A stretch of 41,385 nucleotides of DNA from Verrucomicrobiota bacterium. Lineage in GTDB: Bacteria; Verrucomicrobiota; Verrucomicrobiia; Opitutales; Opitutaceae. Each line of letters starts with the position of its first letter. Within the stretch, counting starts at the first letter, position 1. Below are positions 1-8,392 of this stretch, piece by piece. Position numbers and translations under genes: made by a program. The stretch lies in the NCBI GenBank assembly GCA_023430825.1, contig JAEYYL010000377.1, positions 1 through 41,385 of the forward strand, read 5' to 3'. Under the pieces are notes generated by a model, which was given only the letters and a program-made list of their open reading frames with translations, did not search any database and had not been told where the DNA came from.

Positions 1-14
1 TTTATAAGACACAG
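1..14. other. Probable Tn5/Nextera mosaic-end adapter residue at contig edge
   Basis: Bases 3-14 read TATAAGACACAG, which matches the end of the Tn5 mosaic end used in transposase-made libraries (TATAAGAGACAG) at 11 of 12 positions. These bases also create the in-frame stop that cuts oxidase subunit I short just where the conserved protein should continue. The likeness is seen directly. That it is adapter rather than genome is inference. Confidence 0.6.
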
Positions 15-1129
15 ATCATCACGCCCGTGAATCCGCCCAGCACGAAGATGAAAAAGAAGCCGAGCACGTAGAGAAAATGCGTGTTCATCTCCGGCCGCCG
101 CCCCCACAGCGTCGCCAGCCACGCGAAAATTTGAATCCCGCTCGCAATGCCGATCATCAGGCTCGCCGCCGCGAAGAAACTCATCCCGATCTCCGGCAGC
201 CCCGTCACATACATGTGGTGCATCCACAGCCCGAAACTCACGAAGCCGGTCAGCATGATCGCCATCACCACCAGCGAATACGCCGCCAGCGTCCGCCGCG
301 CCGCCGTCGCCACGATCATCGACACCACGCCCGTCGCCGGCAGGAACATGATGTAAACCTCCGGGTGACCGAAAAACCAGAACAGGTGCTGCCACAGCAA
401 ACTGCTCCCGCCGTGCGCCACGTCGAAGAATCGCGCGCCCGCGATCCGGTCCAGTTCGAGCAGCAGCGTCGCCACCAGCAGCACCGTGAACGCAAAAATC
501 ATCATCACGCCCGACACGAGAAGCGTCCACGCCAGCACCGGCATCCGCCGCAACGACATGCCCGGCGCGCGCAGTTTCAAAATCGTCACCACGATCTCCA
601 CCGCCGCGCCCAGCCCCGCCACTTCCACCAGCGCGAGCCCCATCACCCAGTAATCCATGCCCGCCCCCGCATACGCCGGCCCCGCCAGCGGCGTGTAGGC
701 GAACCACCCCGCGTCCGGCACGCTGCCGGTGAGAAAACTGGAATAAAACACGAGCCCGCCGAACAGGTAGGTCCAGTAGCAGAAGGCCGTCATCCGCGGA
801 AACGCCACGTCGCGCGAGCCGATCAGGTAGGGCACCAGATACAGCGCGAGCCCTTCGATGAACGGCACCGCGAACAGATACATCATCGTCGAGCCGTGCA
901 TCGTGAACAGCTCGTTGAAACGCTGCGGACCGATCAGCGTGTTGTCCGGCACCGCCAGCTGCAGCCGCATCAACAAAGCCAATACACCGCCCGCCGCGAA
1001 AAATCCCAGCGCCGTCGCCATGAAGCGCACGCCGAGCCGCTGGCTGTTCACCTCCGCCACCGCGCCACGCCAGCCCGGCAACGGCTGCCAGATCTGTTCG
1101 AATTGTGCGCTGGAATCGGGCTTCGTCAT
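2..1129 (-). CDS. ctaD: Cytochrome c oxidase subunit I, C-terminus missing at contig edge
   Basis: This is the catalytic subunit of a heme-copper oxygen reductase in the cytoplasmic membrane; it reduces O2 and pumps protons. The readable 375 residues contain the low-spin heme ligand in TMHGSTM (His78), the CuB His and cross-linked Tyr in HPEVY (255-259), and the CuB His pair in MHHMY (304-305). The hydrophobic segments fit the first eight or nine helices of the usual twelve. Family members run to about 500-560 residues, so about a third is missing, including the last heme ligands. An in-frame TAA at 2-4 ends the frame, but those bases look like library adapter, so the gene is cut by the contig end rather than truly broken. 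It starts 14 bases after subunit II ends, at an ATG that gives the sequence MTKPDSS. Confidence 0.9.
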   Translation of the reverse strand: MTKPDSSAQFEQIWQPLPGWRGAVAEVNSQRLGVRFMATALGFFAAGGVLALLMRLQLAVPDNTLIGPQRFNELFTMHGSTMMYLFAVPFIEGLALYLVPYLIGSRDVAFPRMTAFCYWTYLFGGLVFYSSFLTGSVPDAGWFAYTPLAGPAYAGAGMDYWVMGLALVEVAGLGAAVEIVVTILKLRAPGMSLRRMPVLAWTLLVSGVMMIFAFTVLLVATLLLELDRIAGARFFDVAHGGSSLLWQHLFWFFGHPEVYIMFLPATGVVSMIVATAARRTLAAYSLVVMAIMLTGFVSFGLWMHHMYVTGLPEIGMSFFAAASLMIGIASGIQIFAWLATLWGRRPEMNTHFLYVLGFFFIFVLGGFTGVMICVL

Positions 1130-1143
1130 CGGTTCGGTCGGGT

Positions 1144-2133
1144 TCAACGCAGGCTCTCCAGAAAATCCAGCAGCGCGTCGCGGTCCGCCGGCGCGAGCGG
1201 CGTATGCGGCATGAGATTGCCCGGCTTCACCGCCTGCGGATCGTCGATCCAGCGCGCGAGCGTCTCGCGCGTGTGCTCCACCGCGCCGGCCCCGAGCGTC
1301 AGCCGCGAGCCGAGATGCGTCAGATCCGGTCCGAGCCGGCCGTCCGCTGCGGTGCCGTCGATCGCATGGCAGACATGACACGACGCGCGAAAAAACACGT
1401 CCTCTCCCTGGCGCAGCGACGCATTCTGCTGCGTCGGATGCGGCCGGCGCCGTTCCTCCACCCAGCGCGCGTAATCGTCCGGCGCGAGCGCGACCACGCG
1501 CAGCGCCATCGTCGCATGCTGTTTTCCGCAAAACTCCGCGCACTGCCCGCGCCACGCACCCGGCTCGTCCGCGCGGATCCAGAGCCGGTTGACGGTCTCC
1601 GGCACCATGTCGACCTTCCCGTGCAAATTCGGCACCCAAAAGCTGTGCACCACGTCTTTCGCGCGCAGCTCGAGCCAGACGGGTTCGCCGGCAGGAAGAT
1701 AAAGTTCGTTCGCCGACACGATCCCGAGATCCGGGTAACGCACTTCCCACCACCATTGATAGCCGGTGATCTGGATCACGCGCCCTTCGACCGGCCGGCG
1801 CAGCGACAGCGTCGTCTGCAACGAATAAACCAGCAGCCCGACGAGGATCACGCCCGGCACGACGATCCCGCTGATCACGACGAACCGCGTTTCCCCGCCC
1901 GGCGCCGAGTCCGTTTTCGTCCCGCGCGACACCGACCACCACGTCAGCGCCATCACGATCACGAAGGCCGCGCCGAGCACCGCGAACATCACCCACCACA
2001 GCGTCGCGATGCTTCCCGCCTCCGCGCTCGCCGGATGCACCGCCGATTGATCATGGCGCGGGTGGCAGCCGGCCAGCAGCCCACCGAGCATCGCGGCGCC
2101 CAGCGCCGGCAGGATCTTCACCGCCGCCCTCAT
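1144..2133 (-). CDS. ctaC: Cytochrome c oxidase subunit II with fused cytochrome c domain (caa3 type)
   Basis: This subunit takes electrons through its CuA centre and passes them to subunit I. The 329-residue protein opens with a lipoprotein signal (LLAGC, Cys23) and has two membrane helices (about 45-65 and 86-105). The cupredoxin domain carries the CuA ligands His163, Cys198, Glu200, Cys202, His206 and Met209. A C-terminal cytochrome c domain binds heme at CHVCH (252-256), with Met308 a likely axial ligand. That fusion defines the caa3 type. The ATG overlaps the stop of the cytochrome b gene by four bases, so translation is probably coupled. The gene order b-c fusion, subunit II, subunit I suggests that the quinol oxidase and the oxidase work as a pair. 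Confidence 0.92.
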   Translation of the reverse strand: MRAAVKILPALGAAMLGGLLAGCHPRHDQSAVHPASAEAGSIATLWWVMFAVLGAAFVIVMALTWWSVSRGTKTDSAPGGETRFVVISGIVVPGVILVGLLVYSLQTTLSLRRPVEGRVIQITGYQWWWEVRYPDLGIVSANELYLPAGEPVWLELRAKDVVHSFWVPNLHGKVDMVPETVNRLWIRADEPGAWRGQCAEFCGKQHATMALRVVALAPDDYARWVEERRRPHPTQQNASLRQGEDVFFRASCHVCHAIDGTAADGRLGPDLTHLGSRLTLGAGAVEHTRETLARWIDDPQAVKPGNLMPHTPLAPADRDALLDFLESLR

Positions 2134-3545
2134 TGGCGCAGCGGAAACGTCTGCGCCGCGAGCACGTAGTCCGCGAGCCGTTGAATCTCCTCGTCGCTCG
2201 CCCAACCGTCGTAGGCCGGCATCGCCACGTCCGCCGGCGGATTGCGGATGAACGCCTCCAGCTCGTCGCGCGACCGCGGCGCCGTCAGCCGCGCGAGATC
2301 GAGGGCCGCCTGCCGGCCGCCGCTCCCCGCGACCGAGTGGCAGCTCGTGCAACCGTGTCGCGCAAACAACTGCCGGCCGCGCTCCGCCTCCGCATTCAAC
2401 GTAAAACCCGTCGGCACCGCCGGCGGCTCGGGCACCGGCCAACCCGTCCACGGCGAACGCAGGCGCAATCCGCTCAATCCGACGATCGCCACCACCACGA
2501 ACACCACCAGCGCGACGACCACCGGCCGCTTTTTCATCCCCCGCTCCGGCCCGCGATCGATCAGCGGCAGCGCGATCATGCCGACCAGGATCAACAGGGG
2601 AAACACGACGACGAACCACGATGCGACCGACGCCGGCAGCAGCGCCACGAGCGCGCTGAACCACCACCACCACCATTCCTCGCCCGGAAACGAGCGCTCC
2701 ACGAAATTCGCCTCCGGCATCAGCGCGCCGGGACCCGTGACGATCACGAGCACGATCGCGACCGCCAGCACGATCATCCCCATCGCGCCCGACTGGATCA
2801 CCGTGTCCGGGTAAAACGTCTCGCCCTTCTCCTCGTGATGCGCCTGCGCCTTGTAATGCCGCTTCTGCTGCTCCGCCGTGTGCGTGAGCCGCTGACGCTC
2901 CCCTTTCGACGTCACGCCGTGCAGGATCACCAGATATACGTGCCACGCGACGAACAGTCCCAGCAGCACCGGCAGCACGATTGCGTGCAGCGCGAACAGC
3001 CGCGCGAGGAAACGCGGCCCCGGTTCGGTCCCACCCTGGATCAACAGCACGAGTTCGTCACCGATCAGCGGAATCCGCCCGAAAATGTGCAGCGCCACGC
3101 GCGTCGCGTGGATCGCGCGCTCGTCCCACCGCAGCACGTAGCCGATGAACGCCATCACGGTGACGAGCACGAACAGCACGACGCCCACGAGCCACGTGCC
3201 TTCGCGCGGAAACTTGTAGCCCGCGACGAGGATCTGCCGCAGCACATGCCACAGCAGCATCACCATCATCATGCCCGCGGCCCAGTAATGCAGCCCGCGC
3301 ACGAACCAGCCGAGCACCTGTCGCTCGGTGATATAGCGCACGCTCTCATAGGCGCCGTCGACGCTCGGGACGTAGGTGAACGACATCGCGATGCCCGTGA
3401 TCACGAGCACCACGAGCAGCAGCATCAGCGTCGCGCCGTCGCCGTAATACCACGGCGTCTTCGCGACGCGGCGGTCGAGGACGTGTTTCTTTATTGGATA
3501 CCAGCCGAAGCGATCGGCGGCCCATTGGCGAATTTTGCCGGGCAT
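2130..3545 (-). CDS. Cytochrome b (b6-like) fused to a C-terminal cytochrome c domain
   Basis: This is the membrane core of a quinol:cytochrome c oxidoreductase. The 471 residues hold about seven or eight helices. Four heme b ligands are visible at His86, His100, His187 and His202; the 15-residue step in the second pair is the spacing of b6-type proteins rather than mitochondrial b. A tether helix (about 340-360) leads to a monoheme cytochrome c domain with CTSCH (399-403) and a likely Met442 ligand. The place where the Qo motif PEWY is expected reads EEWWWWWF (289-296), keeping only the Glu-Trp step. A full-length b plus c fusion removes the need for a separate cytochrome c1. The gene lies 9 bases after the Rieske gene. 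Confidence 0.9.
   Translation of the reverse strand: MPGKIRQWAADRFGWYPIKKHVLDRRVAKTPWYYGDGATLMLLLVVLVITGIAMSFTYVPSVDGAYESVRYITERQVLGWFVRGLHYWAAGMMMVMLLWHVLRQILVAGYKFPREGTWLVGVVLFVLVTVMAFIGYVLRWDERAIHATRVALHIFGRIPLIGDELVLLIQGGTEPGPRFLARLFALHAIVLPVLLGLFVAWHVYLVILHGVTSKGERQRLTHTAEQQKRHYKAQAHHEEKGETFYPDTVIQSGAMGMIVLAVAIVLVIVTGPGALMPEANFVERSFPGEEWWWWWFSALVALLPASVASWFVVVFPLLILVGMIALPLIDRGPERGMKKRPVVVALVVFVVVAIVGLSGLRLRSPWTGWPVPEPPAVPTGFTLNAEAERGRQLFARHGCTSCHSVAGSGGRQAALDLARLTAPRSRDELEAFIRNPPADVAMPAYDGWASDEEIQRLADYVLAAQTFPLRQ
2661..2675. repeat. (CCA)5 trinucleotide run coding five Trp in cytochrome b
   Basis: Five perfect CCA units on the plus strand read as five TGG codons in the cytochrome b gene, at about residues 291-295. 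A short tandem repeat here could expand or contract in frame. Confidence 0.8.
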
Positions 3546-3554
3546 GCTTCGTCC

Positions 3555-4028
3555 TCAGGCCATCGGCGGAACCGAGTTGACGTCGATCGAGAGCATGCCG
3601 CCCTCGACGCGCGTGGCGTAGCGGTAGAGCGGACGTTTCGGCGGACCCGCCCGCGGCGTTCCCTCCTGATCGAAAATCCCGCCGTGACACGGGCAGTAAA
3701 ACCAGCCGCTGCCCGCATCCCACGTCACCGGGCAGCCGAGATCCGTGCAGGCGCGCGAAAACACCGTCACCTCCTCCGGCGACGCGCGCAGGACAAACAC
3801 CCCGCGGCGTCGCAGCGATTGCGCGCGGTCGTCGCGCGGCACTTCGAAAACCGCATGGCTCACCTGACCGAGCGCGAACGTCTCCACCTCTCCCAGCGGC
3901 ACCCAGACCGGCTCACGCCCTTCGAAGAGCGGTGTCAGCGTGGTGAGCAGGGCCGGTCCGCCCACGAGTCCGAGCGCGGTGGCGCCACCGAGTTTGGCCG
4001 CGAGCGTGAGAAAGGTGCGTCGTTCCAT
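3555..4028 (-). CDS. Rieske iron-sulfur protein with an atypical first cluster motif
   Basis: This is the electron-transfer partner of the cytochrome b next door. The 157 residues begin with a twin-arginine signal (ERRTFLTLA) and one hydrophobic helix (about 12-32), as in Tat-exported Rieske subunits. Box II is standard, CPCHGG at 112-117. Box I reads CTDLGC at 94-99: the His that normally ligates the cluster is Asp96. By homology the remaining ligands are Cys94, Cys112 and His115, with a Cys99-Cys114 disulfide. The Asp codon is GAT, two changes from CAC or one from CAT. The gene sits 30 bases after the GH15 gene and 9 bases before cytochrome b. The family assignment is firm; normal cluster assembly is not certain. 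Confidence 0.88.
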   Translation of the reverse strand: MERRTFLTLAAKLGGATALGLVGGPALLTTLTPLFEGREPVWVPLGEVETFALGQVSHAVFEVPRDDRAQSLRRRGVFVLRASPEEVTVFSRACTDLGCPVTWDAGSGWFYCPCHGGIFDQEGTPRAGPPKRPLYRYATRVEGGMLSIDVNSVPPMA

Positions 4029-4058
4029 GGCAGTTGGGATCGGGGTGATGAAAGGGGA

Positions 4059-5882
4059 TCAGGCGCGCGCCGCCTGGCGGCCGGCACCGCCGCCGCCGCC
4101 GCTTTCGTGCGCTTCCGCCGGATGGATTGCGCGCGAGAGATTCTGAGCGCTGTGCACCAGGCCGACGTGCGAGAACGCCTGCGGAAAATTTCCCACGAGC
4201 CGCCGCGCGTCGGTGTCGTATTCCTCCGCCAGCAAGCCGAGCGGAGAGCACAGGCCGAGCAGCCGCTCGAACAGCGCCCGCGCCTCGTCGACTTCTCCCA
4301 GCAGGTAAAGGCAGTCGACCATCCAGAACGAGCACGGCAGGAACGCGCCCTCGCCCGGGGGTAATCCGTCGAACGCTTCCGAGTGCTCCGGATCGTAGCG
4401 GTAAACGAGCCCGCCGATCGTGAGCTCGTCGCGAATCGCATGAATCGTGCGCTTCATCCGCGGATCGCGCGCCGGCAGGAACCCCAGCAACGGCAGCATC
4501 AGCAAACTCGCATCGAGGGCTTTCACGCCGTAGGACTGCGTGAACACGCCGCGCTCGCGATCGTAGCCGCGCTCGCAAACATCCGCGTGGATCTCGTCCC
4601 GCACGGCGCGCCAGCGCTCCGCATCGCCGGCGACGCCGTATTGCTCGACGGATTTTACCCCGCGATCGAGCGCCACCCACGCCATCACCTTCGAATGGGT
4701 GAAATGGCGGCGCGGCCCGCGCGGCTCCCAGATGCCTTCGTCTGGTTCGTGCCAGTGCGCCGCCACAAAATCCACCAGGTGCCGCTGCACGTGCCAGGCC
4801 TCGGCCGACGTCGGCAGCCCGATCTCCCGCTTCAGATGCGCCGCATCGAGCACCTCCCCGTAAACATCGAGCTGGAATTGCGTCGTCGCGGCGTTGCCGA
4901 TGCGCACGGGCCGCGAATCCTCGTATCCACGAAGATGTGACAACTCGACCTCCGGCAGCCGCCGTTCCCCGGCGACACCATAGAGCATCTGCAGCTGGCC
5001 CGGATCGCCCGCCACGGCCCGCACCAGCCAGTCGCTCCACGCCGCCGCCTCGTCGCGATAACCGGCATCCATGAACGCCAGCAGCGTGAGCGCGGCATCG
5101 CGCAACCAGCAGAAACGATAATCCCAGTTGCGCACCCCGCCGAGACGCTCGGGGAGCGAGGTCGTCGCCGCCGCAACGATGCCGCCCGTCGGCGCGAAGG
5201 TCAGCGCCTTGAGCGTGATCAGCGACCGCACCACCTGTTCGCGCCACTCGCCGCGATACGTGCACCGTCCCGCCCAGTCGCGCCAGTAGCGCTCGGTGCG
5301 CTCGAGCGCCCCCCGCGCGTCGATCGCTCCAGGCGCGGGTTCGTGCGACCGGTGCCAGGTGAGCACGAAGCTGCGCGCCTCGCCCGCCCCGATCGTGAAC
5401 GCCGCGCAGGTCGAGAGCTCCGCGCCGCGCGTCGCCACCTCCGTGCGCAACACGAGCGCGTTCGGCCCCGCCACTGCCTTCAGTCCACCGTCGATCCGGC
5501 TCACCCACGGCACCGTCAGGCCGTAGTCGAAACGAATCGCGAGCGTCATCTCCATCGCCACCCGCCCGCGCACGCCTTCGACGAGGCGAACCACGTCGTG
5601 CCGGCCATCCGCGGGCGGCATGAAATCGACGATCCGCACAGCGCCGTCGGGCGTCTCGAACTCCGTCTCGAGCACGAGCGTGTTCGGACGATAGCGTTGC
5701 ACGCCGCCGGCCGCCCCCACCGGTGCGATGCGCCAGCGACCGTTGTCCGGAGTGCCAAGGAGCGACGCGAAGCACGCGTCCGCGTCGAAGCGCGGCAGGC
5801 AGAGCCAATCGATCGATCCGTCGGCCCCGACCAGGGCTCCGGTCTGTAGGTCGCCCATGAATCCATAGTGCTCGAGCTTCAT
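4059..5882 (-). CDS. GH15 family glucoamylase-like glycoside hydrolase
   Basis: The protein belongs to the GH15 family (glucoamylase, trehalase and glucodextranase relatives), inverting enzymes that release glucose from alpha-glucans or trehalose. The chosen start gives MKLEHYGFMGDL followed by GADGSIDWLCLPRFD, the usual N-terminus of bacterial intracellular members. The (alpha/alpha)6 domain shows NWDYRFCWLRDA (252-263), the likely general acid in DEGIWE (Glu386) and the likely base in GEGAFLPCSFW (Glu511). The 607 residues match the family and there is no signal peptide, so it should be cytoplasmic. A longer reading frame to 6002 exists but adds sequence the family lacks. The glycine-rich end (about 594-600) is probably disordered. 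It heads a respiratory operon, which is odd for a carbohydrate enzyme. The exact substrate cannot be read from sequence. Confidence 0.88.
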   Translation of the reverse strand: MKLEHYGFMGDLQTGALVGADGSIDWLCLPRFDADACFASLLGTPDNGRWRIAPVGAAGGVQRYRPNTLVLETEFETPDGAVRIVDFMPPADGRHDVVRLVEGVRGRVAMEMTLAIRFDYGLTVPWVSRIDGGLKAVAGPNALVLRTEVATRGAELSTCAAFTIGAGEARSFVLTWHRSHEPAPGAIDARGALERTERYWRDWAGRCTYRGEWREQVVRSLITLKALTFAPTGGIVAAATTSLPERLGGVRNWDYRFCWLRDAALTLLAFMDAGYRDEAAAWSDWLVRAVAGDPGQLQMLYGVAGERRLPEVELSHLRGYEDSRPVRIGNAATTQFQLDVYGEVLDAAHLKREIGLPTSAEAWHVQRHLVDFVAAHWHEPDEGIWEPRGPRRHFTHSKVMAWVALDRGVKSVEQYGVAGDAERWRAVRDEIHADVCERGYDRERGVFTQSYGVKALDASLLMLPLLGFLPARDPRMKRTIHAIRDELTIGGLVYRYDPEHSEAFDGLPPGEGAFLPCSFWMVDCLYLLGEVDEARALFERLLGLCSPLGLLAEEYDTDARRLVGNFPQAFSHVGLVHSAQNLSRAIHPAEAHESGGGGGAGRQAARA

Positions 5883-6041
5883 CGAAAGGGGGTGAACGCG
5901 CGCTGCGCGGGTGCCGCTAGACACGGCGATCCCGCGAAGGTCACCGGACGCCCCGTGTTTTTCCCGCCCCAGCGGACGATTTTCGCCTGAGTGCGCGACC
6001 ACCCTCTGCGGGCGGCGGCCGCCACGCCGGTCGAAGCCGGC

Positions 6042-6866
6042 TCAACCGGCCTGTTTCAGCGGACCCGGATCGGCCGCCCCGGCCGCCTTGTTCTCCTCCA
6101 CCCAGCGCACGCAGAACTGCACGAGCTGCGTCGCGTTCGAGAGGTTCAGCTTCCGTTTGATGTGCACCCGATGCGTCTCGACCGTCTTGATGCTGAGAAA
6201 AAGTTTCGAGGCGATCTCGCGCGTCGGCAGGCCGTCGCCGATCAGGTTCACGATCTCGAGTTCGCGATCGCTGAGGCTGCTGACCGGCGAGTCGGTCGCA
6301 CCGTCCTCGGTGCCGTCGACGAAGCGGTTCAACATCTGCGTCGCCACGCGCTCCGAAACGAAGAGCTGGCCGTTGCGCGCCCGGCGGATCGCGTCGAGCA
6401 CCCGGCTCGTCACATCCTGCTTCATCACGTAGGCCCGCGCGCCGGCCTTCAACACGCGCAGCGCGTAAACCGATTCGTCATACATCGAAACGACCACCAC
6501 ATCGATGCCCGGGTCGAACGCCTTGATGTTTTTGATCAGTTCGATGCCCGAGTTTCCCTTCAACGAGATGTCCGCGATGACGACGTCGGGCCGCAGCTTC
6601 ATCACCTCCGCCGTCGCCGTCGCCGCATCGGCGGCTTCCCCACACACCTCCATGTCCGCCTCCGCATTGATCATCGCCCGCAGGCCCATGCGCATCAGGG
6701 GATGGTCGTCGACGACGTAGATTCTCGATTTCAGTGCGGCGGGGGGCTGTTCGACAGGCCCATTCGAGTAAACTCGAACGACCGAATTGGGCTTGGCGCT
6801 TTTCGCGCTGGAGTTGGGTGCTGGTTTCACGTGATTGAAGGGACAAAAAACGCTGGGCCCGCGCAT
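6042..6866 (-). CDS. NarL/LuxR-type two-component response regulator
   Basis: A DNA-binding regulator switched by phosphorylation. The receiver domain (about 48-165) has the acidic pair Asp53/Asp54 in VVDDHP, the phosphoacceptor Asp99 in VVIADISLKG and the conserved Lys149 in YVMKQ. The C-terminal GerE helix-turn-helix starts at LSDRELEIVNLIGDG and contains REIASKLFLSIKTVETH. The start is uncertain: the ATG at 6866 adds a Ser/Pro-rich leader of about 45 residues before the receiver, and an in-frame GTG twelve codons later is possible. Neither has a clear ribosome binding site. No histidine kinase is in the window, so it is an orphan here. It lies between the initiating sugar transferase and the GH15 gene on the same strand and could control either neighbour. 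Confidence 0.9.
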   Translation of the reverse strand: MRGPSVFCPFNHVKPAPNSSAKSAKPNSVVRVYSNGPVEQPPAALKSRIYVVDDHPLMRMGLRAMINAEADMEVCGEAADAATATAEVMKLRPDVVIADISLKGNSGIELIKNIKAFDPGIDVVVVSMYDESVYALRVLKAGARAYVMKQDVTSRVLDAIRRARNGQLFVSERVATQMLNRFVDGTEDGATDSPVSSLSDRELEIVNLIGDGLPTREIASKLFLSIKTVETHRVHIKRKLNLSNATQLVQFCVRWVEENKAAGAADPGPLKQAG

Positions 6867-6985
6867 GGACCGATTCGCGCCCAGCTGGTTCGTGAAATAG
6901 TGGTGAATCGCCTGAAATCGCCGGCGAACCGGACGCGGCGGAATCGACCGCCGGGTCGTGCCTACCCGGGCTGCCGGGCGGCGAA

Positions 6986-8392
6986 TCAATACGCCGAGCG
7001 CGGAGGACGGATCACCTGACGGGCCGTGTTCAACAGAATCTGCAGGTCCAGGAAAAGGGTCCAGCGACGGATATAGAGCATGTCGTAACCGATGCGCTTG
7101 TGCAGCAGCGAGGGCTCCGAGATCTCCCCGCGAAAGCCCTTGCTCTGCGCCAGGCCCGTGATGCCCGGCTTCACGAAATGTCGCGTGTAATACGAATTCA
7201 CGATCTTCGCGAATTGCTCGTCGTGCTCCAGCAGGTGCGGCCGCGGCCCGCTCACGCTCATGTCGCCCAGCAACACGTTCAGGAACTGCGGCACTTCGTC
7301 GAGACTGCTGCGCCGGAGGAACCGCCCGAAGGGATAAATGCGCGAGTCGTTCCGCTGCGCCTGCCGGGCGACCGTGCGTTCGCTGTCCGCCACGTGCATC
7401 GTGCGGAACTTGTAGATGAGGAACCGCCGGCGGTTCAGCCCCGAACGGAACTGGCGGTGAAACACCGGGCCCGGCGACTGCACGCGCTGCATGATCGCCA
7501 CCAGCGCCACGAGGGGCGGGAGCACGAACAGCACGACGGGCAGCGACACCGCAATGTCCAGCGCGCGCTTCACCGCGCGGTTGGCCGGATTCTCCAACGG
7601 CTCCGAGGTCAGCATCGTGAAGGTGTAATCGCCTTCCTGCTCGATCGTGACCGGCGCCCAGCCGAAGTAACGACGGCTGTTCGCATAAAAACGCACGCGG
7701 CATCCCGCTGATTCCACGCAGCGCGCGATGTCGCGCGCCTGCTGCGGCGTGAACGCAAATTGGGAAACCACCACCTGCATCACGTCGTGTTCCATCGCCA
7801 CGCGGCGCAGCTCGTCCAGCGTCCCGAGATGCGGCAGCTTCACGCCGGCCGGCGCGACACCGTCGCCCACCCAGCCGACCAGCTGAATGCCGAGATGCTC
7901 GCGCGAGCGGATCCACTGGCTGAGATCCTCGAGGTCGCCGGGCGGCGCCACCAGGATCGTGCGCATCGCATCGCGTTGGAAAAACACCCGCACGATCCAG
8001 CGCGGATAAAAATGATTCGCGCACACCAGCACGATGGCCATCAGCCCGAGATAGCTGGAGAGAAAAATACGCGACACGCCCGTGTCCTTCGTCACGAACG
8101 CAATCGTGAACAGCACCGCGATGAGCCGCACCAGTTGCTGGCGCGAGACCCGCGCCGACGCCAGCCAGCCGAGATTGCCGAGCCGTCCCTGATAAGCGCG
8201 CAGATGATGCGTCATCCACAACGCGCTCGCGAAAACACCGAGAAGATACAGCGAGAGGCTCAGCGATTCCGCGAGCTTCACCCAGCCGATCCACTCGATC
8301 GCGAATGCCCAGGCGACATAAACCGCGGCGGCGGTGAGCACGAGAGCGCAGCCATGCAGGCAGCGAAGTCCTTCTTGGCGATCTTTAAGCAT
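6986..8392 (-). CDS. Polyprenyl-phosphate sugar-1-phosphate transferase (EPS initiating enzyme)
   Basis: This membrane enzyme would move a sugar-1-phosphate from a nucleotide sugar to undecaprenyl phosphate, the first step of EPS repeat-unit assembly. The 468 residues follow the WcaJ/EpsE plan: N-terminal helices (from about 12 to 125), a nucleotide-binding-like middle domain, a re-entrant helix (about 283-305), then the catalytic domain. That domain shows KFRTMHVADSE, the SLDEVPQ acid pair, GDMSVSGPRP and KPGITGLAQ. The ATG at 8392 is the first in frame. It is transcribed away from the export and glycosyltransferase operon that needs its product. The identity of the first sugar cannot be told. 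Confidence 0.93.
   Translation of the reverse strand: MLKDRQEGLRCLHGCALVLTAAAVYVAWAFAIEWIGWVKLAESLSLSLYLLGVFASALWMTHHLRAYQGRLGNLGWLASARVSRQQLVRLIAVLFTIAFVTKDTGVSRIFLSSYLGLMAIVLVCANHFYPRWIVRVFFQRDAMRTILVAPPGDLEDLSQWIRSREHLGIQLVGWVGDGVAPAGVKLPHLGTLDELRRVAMEHDVMQVVVSQFAFTPQQARDIARCVESAGCRVRFYANSRRYFGWAPVTIEQEGDYTFTMLTSEPLENPANRAVKRALDIAVSLPVVLFVLPPLVALVAIMQRVQSPGPVFHRQFRSGLNRRRFLIYKFRTMHVADSERTVARQAQRNDSRIYPFGRFLRRSSLDEVPQFLNVLLGDMSVSGPRPHLLEHDEQFAKIVNSYYTRHFVKPGITGLAQSKGFRGEISEPSLLHKRIGYDMLYIRRWTLFLDLQILLNTARQVIRPPRSAY

Noticed and set aside
2133..4364. 743-residue plus-strand frame over the cytochrome genes
   Set aside because: It is Arg/His/Gln-rich, without motifs, and opposite well-conserved respiratory genes.
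4059..6002. Longer start for the GH15 gene at 6002
   Set aside because: The extra 40 residues are not like the family, whose N-terminus matches the ATG at 5882 directly.
6036..6050. GCCGG/CCGGC inverted repeat at the end of the response regulator gene as a terminator
   Set aside because: The stem is only five bases, overlaps the stop codon, and has no T tract in the direction of transcription.
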